From: Bugula neritina
Lineage: Eukaryota; Bryozoa; Gymnolaemata; Cheilostomatida; Bugulidae
Assembly (NCBI GenBank): GCA_964035545.1
Contig: OZ037770.1
Span: 8,013,473-8,077,472, forward strand
DNA: 64,000 nucleotides
Reading direction: 5' to 3'
Position 1 is the stretch's first letter. The number at the start of each line of letters is the position of its first letter. The position numbers and the translations under genes are program-made. The notes beneath the pieces were generated by a model that was given only the letters and a program-made list of their open reading frames with translations, was not told the DNA's origin and made no database searches. Of this stretch, positions 1 to 28,500 are shown piece after piece.

Positions 1-3000
1 CTGCCTTGTGCTATTTTGTTAACGCCAACATTTGTCCCCGTCTCATGGATCACCTTGACCCTGCCACCTTCTCGGTGAGTTGTCAGCCTCTCGTTACAAC
101 CCCTAACCTTCACAATGTTGGTAAATCTACTAGGTGCAGCTTAGGTATGCACCAGGGCCTAGGTGAAGCATGAACACACCAGGTTAAACATAGATATACT
201 AGGTTAAACATAAATATACTAGGTTAAACATAGATATACTAGGTTAAACATAAATATACTTATAGGTAATAAACATAGATATACTAGGTGAAACATAGAT
301 ATACTAGGTGAAACATAGATATACTAGGTTAAACATAGATATACCAGGTTAAACATAGATATACCAGGTTAAACATAGATATACCAGGTTAAACATAGAT
401 ATACTAGGTTAAACATAGATATACTAGGTTAAACATAGATATACTAGGTTAAACATAGATATACTAGGTTAAACATAGATATACTAGGTTAAACATAGAT
501 ATACCAGGTGAAACATAGATATATTAGGTTAAACATAGATATACTAGGTTAAACATAGATATACTAGGTTAAACATAGATATATTAGGTTAAACATAGAT
601 ATACTAGGTTAACCATAGATATACTTATAGGTTAAACATAGATATACTAGGTTAACCATAGATTTACTAGGTTAAACATTAAACACTGGGTGAAAAGCAG
701 CTCTACTAGATGAAGCATTAATACAATCATTGAATTTTAAATTACATACACCCTGTGTATTCCAACATCTTCTCCTATTAACATTATGTAATTTTTTATT
801 ATTACAGGCACTATCTAACATCAAAGTTGTCATTACCACCTTACTTTACATAATCATCATGAAAAGGTAACTCCAAAATATATTGTGTTGCAAATAAAAT
901 CTGCCCTAAATGCTGCTAAACAATCCCTGACACAATTCACTTGTGCAGTTGTAAAATATTCTTATATATGTTAGTCTTCATCTACAGACTGTTTTAGGGT
1001 TGTATGCCTAAACAATTTTGTTTTATAATAAATTTCGTGTACCTATTATGAGCTGAGGTGACTTGTGCTTTTTGATTGGCTTTACTAGTACTAAAAACTT
1101 ATACTAATTAGAGCTAACTTTCATTGCATGCTATTTTTAGCTGCTGCAATGTACAGCCTAATTACTGAACTGGCTTGAAAGTTTAAACTTCGAACTTGAA
1201 AGCCATCAAAAATCCCAAATCAATTCAGCAAATATGCACACAAAATTAAATCTTACAACAGTATGTAGATGGCAGCGAATATATATAAGAATATTTCAAT
1301 ACTGCGCAAGTGTAGTTTGTCCGGGATTCTTTAAAGGTGTATTCACTCTATTGTATTAGATTTCTGGTAATATTTTCAGTGACTTTCCGAAAAGCTGGGC
1401 TGGAAAATGTTTTTTTTTGTCATTTATATTTTAGATATCCAAATAGCTTGCAGATAACAGCTTTAGCTATACTTACAGCTGCCAGCGCTATACACAGGTA
1501 AGCTACTATTGGCTGATGGTTTCGTAGATTTGTTACTATTGGTTAGTTTATAATTTCACACCTCAAAATACAAGGTTTTGCTAACAATGGAAACCCCACA
1601 GCTGCTAGATATAGATTCTTGTAGAGAATGGCAATAACTAGTCCATAACTTGTGCATCACATGTATGTAGTTTTAGAACTCTTTTGTGGCTTATGTGTAT
1701 GTGTATAGAGACAAAAATGGTGGCATTTAATGGATCCATGAGTTAAATTTAGTATTCTAATATTTCACGCATCACGGTTTTGGGATCTACAGCTTTGTGA
1801 GATATGGAGAGAGCACTGTATAGCTTAGTGAGATATGGAGGGAGCACTGTATAGCTTAGTGAGATATAGAGGGAGTACTGTATAGCTTAGTGAGATATGG
1901 AGGGAGCACTGTATAGCTTAGTGAGATATGGAGGGAGCACTGTATAGCTTAGTGAGATATAGAGGGAGTACTGTATAGCTTAGTGAGATATGGAGGGAGC
2001 ACTGTATAGCTTAGTGAGATATGGAGGGAGCACTGTATAGCTTAGTGAGATATAGAGGGAGTACTGTATAGCTTAGTGAGATATGGAGGGAGCACTGTAT
2101 AGCTTAGTGAGATATGGAGGGAGCACTGTATAGCTTAGTGAGATATAGAGGGAGTACTGTATAGCTTAGTGAGATATGGAGGGAGCACTGTATAGCTTAG
2201 TGAGATATGGAGGGAGCACCGTATAGCTTAGTGAGATATGGAGGGAGCACTGTATAGCTTAGTGAGATATAGAGGGAGCACTGTATGGCTTAGTGAGATA
2301 TGGAGGGAGCACTGTATAGCACAGTGAGATACGGAGGGAGCACTGTATAGCTCAGTGAAATATGGAGGGAGCACTGTATAGCTTAGTGAGATATGGAGGG
2401 AGCACTGTGTAGCTTAGTGAGATATGGAGGGAGCACCGTATAGCTTAGTGAGATATGGAGGGAGCACTGTATAGCTTAGTGAGATACGGAGGGGGCACTG
2501 TATAGCTTAGTGAGATATGGAGGGGGCACTGTATAGCTTAGTGAGATATGGAGGGAGCACTGTGGAGCTTAGTGAGATACGGAGGGAGCACCGTATAGCT
2601 TAGTGAGATATGGAGGGAGCACCGTATAGCTTAGTGAGATATGGAGGGAGCACTGTATAGCTTAGTGAGATATAGAGGGAGCACTGTATGGCTTAGTGAG
2701 ATATGGAGGGAGCACTGTATAGCTTAGTGAGATATGGAGGGAGCACTGTGGAGCTTAGTGAGATACGGAGGGAGCACCGTATAGCTTAGTGAGATATGGG
2801 GGGAGCACCGTATAGCTTAGTGAGATACAGAGGGAGCACTGTGTAGTTTAGTGAGATATGGAGGGAGCACTGTATAGCTTAGTGAGATATGGAGGGAGCA
2901 CTGTATAGCTCAGTGAGATACAGAGGGAGCACTGTGTAGCTTAGTGAGATATGGAGGGAGAACTGTATAGCTTAGTGAGATATGGAGGGAGCACTGTATA

Positions 3001-3403
3001 GCTTAGTGAGATATGGAGAGAGCACTGTATAGCTTAGTGAGATATGGAGGGAGCACTCTAATACATGTTAGTTTTCGGATTTTAAAATATGATACTTACA
3101 TTACGTATTCGCTATTCCATATTCCACTGTTACCTACACAATTTTTTCACTGTTATCAACTCCACTGTTGCAGTTATGGACTATCAGTGACAGGAGGGAA
3201 GGCTGATGTGTCCTATCATAAAGGGGAACCAATGGAGATGAGGGCCTCAGTCTATGGGGTTGTCTTACTGTTGTGTGGTGTGTCCTTGACCAGCTTTGCC
3301 AGTGTTTATACCGAGTACATCATGAAACGAGGCTACGCAGTGGGTAGATATACTGTTACTAGTACTAGTACTACTACTGCTACTACTGCTACTACTACTA
3401 CTG

Positions 3404-3453
<50 letters not shown>

Positions 3454-3466
3454 GCTGCTGCTCCTG

Positions 3467-3504
<38 letters not shown>

Positions 3505-3514
3505 GCTACTACTG

Positions 3515-3567
<53 letters not shown>

Positions 3568-3584
3568 ACTGCTACTACTGCTGA

Positions 3585-3627
<43 letters not shown>

Positions 3628-4266
3628 GCTACTGCTGCTACTGCTGCTACTGCTGCTACTGCTGCTGCTGCTACTACTACTACTGTTACTACTGCTACTA
3701 CTGCTACTAGTACTAGTACTGCTACTGCTACTAGTACTAGTACTGCTACTAGTACTACTACTGCTACTAATACTGCTACTTTTAGTTGTCTCATTCATGT
3801 TACACCTATTTCAGGTATCTCTACACAAACAGAGCATGTACCTCTACTCTTCAGGTGTTTCATTTAACACCCTCGCAGTTCTGTGGAAGATGCAAGATGG
3901 CCGTCAATCTATAAACTCAACCAACAGTTTCTCTCTTTTCCAGGGTTTCAACATCTACTCTTGGACTATAGTATTTACCACTGTGAGTTTATTCTCTCTG
4001 ATAGTCTTTAAAGCAGTATCTGCCAGTTCATGTACTTATAAATGTGACACACATGTAATGCTGTGTTTCAGGCCCTGCAAGGATTCTGTGTATCAGTTAT
4101 AATGAAACACAGCAGCAATATAACCAAACTAGTGCTGACTTGTGTCTCCATCATGGTCAGTACTCTGATGTCGATGGCTCTGTTTGACCTTCAGATAACC
4201 TTGTACTTTGTCATCTCTCTGTCCTTCATTCTGATTGGATTGCCTCTCTATATGCTGGGATCTTAG
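1..4266 (+). CDS. SLC35A-family nucleotide-sugar transporter, SLC35A4-like (5' end outside window)
   Basis: Multi-exon gene traced by splice sites and matching phases: exons <1-74, 808-866, 1435-1497, 3174-3339, 3815-3982 and 4072-4266 (TAG stop), about 240 codons in one frame. The first exon reads ALCYFVNANI...MDHLDPATF, the position where SLC35A proteins have their ALLYAVNNN motif; exon 2 gives LSNIKVVITTLLY; exon 4 ends VYTEYIMKRG; the last exon has VIMKHSSNITK. The VYTE..MKR and VMKH..SIT motifs and the short C-terminus favour SLC35A4 over the CMP-sialic acid or UDP-galactose transporters. Family members are about 320 aa, so roughly 80 N-terminal residues lie off the left edge. Expected role: Golgi multipass carrier of nucleotide sugars; the substrate cannot be read. 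Introns 1, 3 and 4 are mostly satellite DNA. Exon 4 ends at a GTGGGT donor, the only GT there giving phase 0. Family confidence is high, subfamily moderate. Confidence 0.8.
181..690. repeat. 20-bp minisatellite in transporter intron 1
   Basis: About 25 tandem copies of a 20-bp unit (AGGTTAAACATAGATATACT) with small variants (CCAGG for CTAGG, GTGAAAC for GTTAAAC). It fills most of the intron between exons 1-74 and 808-866. No open reading frame or splice signal is repeated within it. Confidence 0.95.
1796..3060. repeat. 31-bp minisatellite in transporter intron 3
   Basis: About 40 copies of a 31-bp unit built around GAGATATGGAGGGAGCACTG. In the left third, every third copy carries ATAGAGGGAGTACTG, giving a 93-bp higher-order period. 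Further right the order is lost and variants such as GTGGAGC and ACCGTATAGC appear. It lies entirely in the intron between exons 1435-1497 and 3174-3339. Confidence 0.95.
3352..3780. repeat. ACT/GCT trinucleotide array in transporter intron 4
   Basis: Long imperfect (ACT)n and (GCT)n run between the donor at 3340 and the acceptor at 3814. It is open in several frames only because it is a trinucleotide repeat. A related array sits in the same intron position of the inverted fragment at 44999-45440. Confidence 0.95.
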
Positions 4267-6618
4267 GATGTTGGCAAGGTGCTTGTCAGGTACTTTTCAA
4301 GTGCTTGTCACATGTTCAACAGTTACTCTCTGCGGTGTCTGCCACTATATGATGTAATACAGCCGGCTTGGTGTGAGGCTATGAATAGATTGTCGGGAGT
4401 CTAATCACACGTCTAGGAAAATTTACTCTACCAACTTACATGCACTTACAGCTCCTAAGACTTGGAGAAATGTTTTTGAAAGTTTTTTTTTGTATAAATA
4501 TTATAACAAATGTGACGAGTTCTTTTTATACATTTTTCTGTCTTCCATTCTGTTTATATTAGACACTCAGCACTAATTTGCTTCTTTAGTGCTGTACAAC
4601 TTTTATACACAATTACTTTGGAAACTTGTTTTATGTTTTGGTGCTAACAAACCAGCTTTTTAGCTGTCAGTTTCCATGTGTAATTAAAAAAAGTTTTATT
4701 TGTTGTCCTGTATATTGTGCGTTTATTTATAGAATAATTGTTGAATTTGAATAAACAATGAAATGCTGTACTGTAAAGTATGATTTAGCTAAGACTATGT
4801 AAGTCCCACAACCGATAGTGTCATATTGGTTGCTTCTACGAGCTGTTATATAAAAAATTTCGTACAATGCATATTTTTGCTGGCCATCAAATTATATCTA
4901 CTGCTGGTACTCAACTTTGTATGTTGGAGTTATCTCTAATAGCTACTCTGAAACAAGCTGCCATTACAATATTCGCTATAGCATCAGCACTACTGTTAGT
5001 AAGACAAACAGATGCTCCAACATGTGTACCAACATGCTTAACAGAGTCAACAGATGTGATTGGTTGAATATACGGAGTTGCATACAGTTTTATTCGCCCT
5101 TTTTAATACTTGCAGGACTACAGCATTACTATTGCTGTTGTATTTGGGAGTTACCTTGTCACAGTTATGACCCTGCTTTACGTTGCTTTGTTTGAATGCT
5201 ACTCATTAATAAAAAATTTCCCCTAGGTACACTTTGCTGTATCATAGGCCATAACGTAAAATGTCAGCCTATTTTACAAACTTCCGAGCTTCCAGTACGG
5301 CATTGCAGTATGTCAGCATCAAGCACTGCTTGATTCAAACAACTTGTGGCGGGCTCCTATTGAACAGGAAGACATTCACGTCAATTCATTAGATATAACT
5401 GTCCAATGAGGTGCTATAGATCGTACCCAATAGCGGACTTTGAGAACTTTAGCCCGTACACATTGACAATGGCTGACATTTTACGTTACGGCGCACGATA
5501 AGGCAATTACCCGTCATTCACACTTTGCTGCACCGTATGCCGTGCCATAAAATACCAGCCAGTTTTACAAATGTCCGAGATTCCTGTACGGTGCTACGGT
5601 ACGCTAAGATCAAGCATTGCTTGATTCAAGTAAGTTGCTGCGGGCTCCTATTCGACAGAAAAACTTCTGAGTTAACTAATTGGATATAACTGTCCAATGA
5701 AGTGTCATAAATCGTACCTAATAGCAGACTTTGAACACTTCAACCCGGGCACATTAAAATGGCTGGTATTTTATGTTACGCCGTACGATATGGCAAAAGT
5801 GTGAATGACGGGTTAGTGTGTCTAGGTGGTAAGCTAAAAACAACTATGCTATGTGTAGAAGGTGTGGATCATTTTACAAGAGTAATTTGCCATTTGCTTC
5901 ATTTTCTAATATATATTTGGTCAGAAATAACACGTTCTATAAAAGCAAGTACAATTACACCTTTGCTGTATTAGAATAGATCACTGAAGCCACATAAACA
6001 CTTAATACTATTTGTTACAAACTGTAAAACTCTAAGCACACTACACTTAATAAACTTTGCCTCAATGATGTTCTTCAGAATTAGAAGTTGAATTTTAATA
6101 GCACATCGTTTACTAGATACCATGTGTTAAAATCTATTAGACAATTGGGACCAGTTTTGATTGTACTGTGCTTTGACTTTAGAAATAACATATAAAATAT
6201 TTCGGACTCACAAAAGCTAGCAATAATCAAAGTAATTAAATATCTATTAACAGAGAATATGCGAAATAGAAAGGTACTTAGTACTGGAACTTTTCCCATG
6301 AGCTGTTGAAAGTGGCCTAACAGTATAAAAAAATTGAAAGAAAAGTATAAAAACACTCAGTAGAAGTAGACTATAGATGGCTGTAAAAAATGTTATGTTG
6401 ATTAATTTTTACGTCTTGAACCTTTTCTCTGTTCATTTCTTCTTAAAATTTATTTGCCCTACAAGAAAGGTGACCAAGTTATTGAATACAGTGAGACAGG
6501 AGACAAAAATGGCGCTAAATGACTACCTAGAATACGTCACATAAACAGATCAGCCTTTTATCTTGAACCAGCAACAATTTAAAATATTGACACGCGTTAA
6601 GTTAGTACTGAAGGACAC
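4267..6618. other. Intergenic region between transporter 3' end and RPTP1 3' end
   Basis: AT-rich spacer between two convergent genes. It holds the transporter 3' UTR, with an AATAAA-type signal near 4750, then the nested foldback transposons at 5220-5829. From about 6027 to 6618 it matches 21985-22552, so this is the 3' flank of the duplicated RPTP unit. Short open frames at 4867-5195 show nothing recognisable. Confidence 0.7.
5220..5829. mobile_element. Foldback element (MITE) interrupted by a related copy
   Basis: Two related elements with long terminal inverted repeats. The inner copy (5510-5812) begins CCCGTCATTCACACTTTGC and ends with the inverse, flanked by TTA on both sides (5507-5509 and 5813-5815). 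The outer copy begins near 5220 (CCCCTAGGTACACTTTGC), runs to the TTA before the inner copy, and resumes after it with GTGTGTCTAGGTGG. Non-coding. A 3-bp TTA duplication fits PIF/Harbinger-type MITEs; the superfamily is an inference. Confidence 0.7.
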
Positions 6619-22552
<15,934 letters not shown>

Positions 22553-25500
22553 TCAGCAGTTATCATAAAGGTGAGTTGAGGTTCTCCCTTCTGGTCCATC
22601 TCTAGCAGAGGTCAAGGTTATTTTGTCTGGACCTTTATAATGAAAGGGTTGATTCGGAGGCAAACTCGTTGATCCTCCATCCAGAGAGTTGGAGTCCATA
22701 AGCTGGTCATCATACTTAGGTTCATTCTCTGGTGGTAATAAGCTGCTAGCAGTGAGCCTTTCATACTGGTGTTGAGGAGTGGAGCCATGTGGTTTCTCAT
22801 AAACCAAAGAAGGAATGAGATCAGGTATCTGTTCATACAAGTGATCAGCTGCGGTGGGAAACCCATTCTCCATCACTTCCTTTACACAGTCATGGATGTA
22901 TCTGTACTGCTCCTGTATTTGTTAATCACAACAAACAAAGTTACACATGGTGTAGTGACTGCTAGAAACTAGAATTATATCACAATTAGTATCTAATAAT
23001 AATAAATTAGGGAATCATAGGGAATCTGAAAGTTCCCTTGGTGATTGATGCATATAGCCTATCGATAGAGTTATTTAAACTAAATTGAAAAAGAAAACCT
23101 TTGGCAACAGATTCTCATAACTTGTAACTTTAAAGAAAGTTTTAAGTTGAAGCTCGAAATCTAAGAATAATTTAAACATTCAATTCTCTTTACATAACAA
23201 AGAGTTTCAAAAATTCTCACAGAAATTTCGAATTTTTCAACAACAGCTCATGCATTTTAAAATGATTGAAACTCATTGAAAGACCAAAATATTACTTTGA
23301 TTTTTTTGGACTCAAGGGAGATAACTATAAATATACAAACGAATGCATAAATTTATGTCCTATGTGCAACTATTAACGGTTACGTTTGATTAATTGTAGA
23401 TAGCAGTAAAGCTTTGATTTGTACAAAGTATCTATATAGATTTGTTCTGATCGTAACTATGGTTCTGCGGTGCTTTGATAATAGCCTACCCCTGTCTGAA
23501 CCATTCTACACCTGTGTTCTCTCATCTCCATCACCAGGTTGAATATGTCTATCTCATCATGATCTTGAACACGTTGAAGAAGTCTATCAACAGCTATGTA
23601 TGTGCCAGTACGACCAACACCAGCACTGTCAAACATTGTATACACCATATCAATACAGAACCATGTAGGAGCATTTAAACATCTGCAGTGTAAAAGTATA
23701 CCAAATAAAATGTTACCTGCAGTGTATAAGTATAACAGATAAAGTGTTACCTGCAGTGTATAAGTATAACAGATGATGTTACCTGCAGGTTACAAGTATA
23801 CCAGATAAAGTGTTACCTGCAGTATAAAAGTATAACAGATAATGTTACCTGCAGGTTACAAGTATACCAGATAAAGTGTTACCTGCAGTGTAAAAGTATA
23901 CCAGATAAAGTGTTACCTGCAGTGTACGAGGATAGGAGAAGAACTTCCGTCTAACATTTGACTTCTCACTGCCATCACAAACTCTAGCAAAGCCTGTGGT
24001 TTTGATGGACATCCAGAGCTGGGCCAGAATGTTGAACAAATGTGTTTGGTAGTTCGTATTATTTCACCCTGAGAGTACAAAAACTGCAGGCAACACGTCA
24101 CATAAGGACCAATAAAATTGTTCCTTCATTTATATGTAGCTTCACAGCATTTGATAATAAGTGCTAGCCAGCAACTTATAGCACTGGATTTTAGCTCGAT
24201 AAACATGCTCGATTCTATATTATACATATAGACCAAACACCGTTGCATTTGGGTTATAGCTCTATAGAAACTGTAAAAGTCAAATGAATATGGTATGTAG
24301 GTCAGAGTAAGAGAACTTACCATTTGAATATCAAATATCCCGATGGTATAATCTGGAAGAACATATTCAGCTCTCTTAGTTACAACTAAGTCACCATATG
24401 CTGCAGGTTCCTCTAGGGTGTCTGGCCAGTACTGTTCACACTGCTTTCTTCCTGAAACATTATCAATCGTTAGCAATTTACATCTCTCTACAAGTTAACA
24501 TACTTACATCTCTCTATTAGTTAATATATTTACCTGTCTCTGTAAGTTGATACACTTACCTTTTTCTATAAGTTAATATATTTACCTCTCTTTATAAGTT
24601 AACATACTCACCTCTCCCTATAAGTTAATATTATTACCCCTCTCTATAAGTTAATACAATTTCTTTCCTCTACAAGTTAATATACTTACTTCTCTTTATA
24701 AGTTAATATACTTACCTCTCTCTATAAGTTGATATACTTGCCTCTCTATATAAGTTAATATACTTACCTCACTCTATAAGTAAATATACTTACCCCTCTC
24801 TATAAGTTAATATATTTATCTCTCTCTATAAGTTAATATTCTTACCTCTCTCTATAAGTTATTACACTTACCTTTCTCTATAAGGTAACATATTCACCTC
24901 TCTCTATAAGTTAATATAATTTCTTTCCTCTATAAGTTAGTATACTTACCTCTCTCCATAAGTTATTATACTTACCTCTCTCTATAAGTTGATATACTTG
25001 CCTCTCTCTATAAGTAAATATAATTACCTCTCTCTATAAGTTGATATACTTACCTCTCTCTATAAGTTGAGTCAACATAACTATCATGCTGATATTCTGT
25101 CCCCAAATCATTCTCCAGAAATGGTTAACTGTGTTTGGTAGAGGACTCTGGGTAGCAATGTAACCTTCCGTAGATGTCTTACCCTATCATAAATATATAT
25201 AAATTTATCGTCTCAAATGCTGAAATTAAAATTAGAAAGGCTTGTTTAAAAGCTGCACATTTAAATAAATAACATGCTGAGAACTTTCATATCATGTGTG
25301 TTGTCCAGACAATTACCAAACAGGTGTGTCTAGCTATATAGTTCAACAATATAATTAAAAATTGTGTTTATATTCAGAATTATATGCATGGCTCTTTAAG
25401 ATGTAAGAACAGGGAGAAATCATAAAATTTCTTACAGGGATAAAGTTAGCATTGATGTAGTCTCCCTCTCCCTTATTAGATGTTAGTTTCACTCTGGAGT

Positions 25501-28500
25501 GATCAACTAGAAACATTAGCAAATGCACTGAGTAACTCTTACTAGTGGTGCTACACATACACTTCTTGCTATATAGAAATTATCATACAACACAAACATG
25601 TAAGTGTACTGGAACCTATCTTTAATATTTTCATGTATTTAAAAAGGGGACTGTACAAACATTTTAGTGCATCAGAAGCCCCTTACTATTTGTACAAATT
25701 CTTCTTTCCAAATGCGTGAGCATGTAGTAACAAGTATACCATATCTAACATTAATAATATCATTCACTTGAAAGAACACACGTGATTGGTTACCTTACAA
25801 ACTAATCAGTTATAAGCTCCTCTTTGACATTTAGTAAAACATCATTTTATTCTGCACAAGAAACACTTTTCATTAATTTTCACTCAGCACAAATTAATTG
25901 GAGTTTTCAGAGACCAAGCCTATGCAACAGTAAATACTAGATACTTTTAGTGCAGGCAAACACATCGTTGTTAAAACTGAATATTTCCAACCCCATACTG
26001 TGCTATATGTAGATAATCGTAAATATTTCACAAAAGTGTATAATTTTAACAAAAACCCTTTGCTGGAAGAATGAAAAATACATTTTTAAATTCTAGTTTC
26101 ATAGTTTGTGTATCTAACTAAAAACAAATACATTTAGTTATAGGGTAGTTTCAAGTTATTTTGAAAACTAGCCTTGCAGTAAATTCGTGCTCTTATATCT
26201 CTGAATGCTGAGAACTCCTACTAATCACAGAAACATGACATCTTTTGAATGTTATTAATGACTTACAAGGCAAGATGTACAGAGTTCTGTTCTTCATCTT
26301 GTTTTCTGGCAGAGAGCCTACATCACAGCTGTAGTTGGCACATTTCTCATCTATTTCCTGTATAGATATAATAATTCTAACCCGATTAGAACAGGACAGA
26401 AGTATATATTTTCAGAACACTGATAAGCATAACACTATATTACGCTATATATAAAAAAAAATTAAAACATATATTGCATAACATAATAATATATTTTAGC
26501 TAAATAAAATAATATAAAGAATACAAATAGACAGCATGAGATACAAGCTTCCTTTTCAGTTTCATAAATTACTTGAAATTCTTTAGAAATTCTTTCGCCA
26601 GTTTCCTCATTAGATTCAAGTCCTTCATGTATTTCTGTCAACTCTGTACTTGTTCTTAGTTGATCAGCTAAATCCTTCTTTTCTTTTCTACAAATAATGT
26701 TGATAATAATATAATCTCCAGAGTGTGTGGGTGGTCATGTGATGTACAGCTGACAGATGATATTGATGAAGAGCTAACAGTAGCAGCAACAGCACGGAGA
26801 TATAGACAAGAGACGGTCACATGTATGCAGACACCTGAAAACATATGAGACAACTTGTATAATTTATATTATATTTTGGTTAGAATAGAAAGTGAGATCT
26901 ACATATAAACCATTACATATAGCAGACTAAACCATTGTAAATCAGAAAAGAGTAGAGATGTAGTTTGAGTATGAAGTAACACATGATCCGAGGAAAATGT
27001 GATATACTCTCTGAAAGCAAAGTAAAAGACGGTGTGATTAGAATTAAAAAGTAAAAAATATCGCATGGCTTTGAACATATACATAGCTTGCTTTATTTAT
27101 TATCTAACACAATCATTACCTTCCTTTCCAAAATGCTAATGGATTTTGTATTTGATGTTTGGAAGTGGGTTAATTGAATGAAGAGACATGAGTCAATGCA
27201 AACCGAAACCACAAGCCTGTACAGACCTTGGGAATGCAGTAAATAAATGTTGAATTAAAATTATTACAGTCCCAAAAAATATATTATTTTGATCATAGCA
27301 AGGTTTTTATACTTACTTTGTTCGTTGTTGACGGCGGAAAATATACACTACCAAAGCGACTCCTACAAGTAGGGTGACAGCAACGACCACCCCTACTATT
27401 ATTGGAATATAGTTGAGCTTAGTCTTAGTCTCAACTATACAGTCAGAGTCACTGTATCCTGCAGAAGTGAATCCTCTTACGTAGACACTGTAAACATGTA
27501 TATATACTATAGTATACAGTGTATATATACTATAATACTACAGTCATAGTCTGTACAATACACAATCAACTTACCAATATTGTTGGTTGGACTTGAGTGG
27601 ACCATTACATAGTCTTGTGTCTCCATCTTTACAACTTGTATCAGTTCCAACATTAATCTGGGTACTTCTTGCCACAGCCCTACAAAAATACAGACTATCC
27701 AGTACCTTACTATCAGTAACTCACTAACTACCAGTAACTCACTCACTACCAGTAACTCATTAACTATCAGTAACTCACTAACTACCAGTAACTCAATAAC
27801 TACCAGTAAATCATCAACCCCCAGTTACTCTGCAATGGGAAGTCGATGTATATTATATGTAATTTTCAGTCAAGCTCATGATAACTTATAATGCAAACAT
27901 ATCTCAAACTCACTGATAGTGGATATAGTCAAGTCACTGGTTGTGTTACTGTAGGTAGAAATATTAACCTTTGTAACAGCTTCTGAGTACTTTATACTTT
28001 CAAAAAAAACATCATATTATAAAAACCCATACAAGGTGACACTGTAATTGGAGTTGGTCAAAGACAAGCTGTTGTGTGTAGATTTCAGACGGGTTTCATG
28101 CGGAGAAAATGGTAAATAGCCAATGGGGAAAGCTGGTGCCAATATGATCTAATTTACTGGTTGCCATTAACGAGTACGCTTTGAGAGTTTGAATTCACGT
28201 TTTAACTTTTAGCAAACTGAATTAAAACTGTTTCAATAGTTATAAAGTCTTCTGCTTACATTATCTAAACTCTAAAGTCATCCTGCGCTGCAGAGCGGAT
28301 GGCGTACCTATAGAAACAAAAGCCTCTAGGCGTGCAGCAAAGTTAAATGCAAATTTCATTAGCAAATAAATTTCCTTTTCTGCATGTAACGCACTCTGTG
28401 TAGTAGGTTGTTTCCGCAATGAATTTTCACGCAATAGGACCCGCACTCGGAAAATGTGTCCAATGAGCCCTACCCTTACTCAACAGCAAATATAATAGTT

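Larger units (their letters stand above)
22553..26687 (-). other. RPTP2 phosphatase domain and short tail (exons 27-34)
   Basis: Exon lengths equal those of RPTP1 (115, 91, 71, 130, 131, 152, 136 nt). Motifs: [27 protein letters not shown] (consensus QGP), [49 protein letters not shown]. Like RPTP1 it keeps Cys and Arg but has Ser for the WPD Asp. Exon 23490-23625 ends QTG instead of QTE and uses a weak GTAGGC donor. The last exon is 360 nt against 519 in RPTP1; a stretch of about 45 residues with two or three Tyr motifs is absent. Remaining tail motifs: YEQI, YEKP, YERL, YDDQ, YKGP, YDNC. Confidence 0.88.

Noticed and set aside
181-690. CRISPR-like regular repeats
   Set aside because: Units are contiguous with no unique spacers, in an intron of a eukaryotic gene. 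The same reasoning applies to the other tandem arrays.
3265-3798. Long poly-Ser, poly-Val/Ala and poly-Thr proteins in several frames (also 44879-45628)
   Set aside because: They are frames of the intronic trinucleotide arrays, flanked by good splice sites of the transporter gene.
28261-28446. Open frame conserved between 28261-28446 and about 12950-13130 as a possible exon of the membrane-proximal module
   Set aside because: It has no phase-compatible splice sites. Exon 28547-28682 joins 27575-27679 directly in frame, so the similarity reflects recent duplication of intron sequence.
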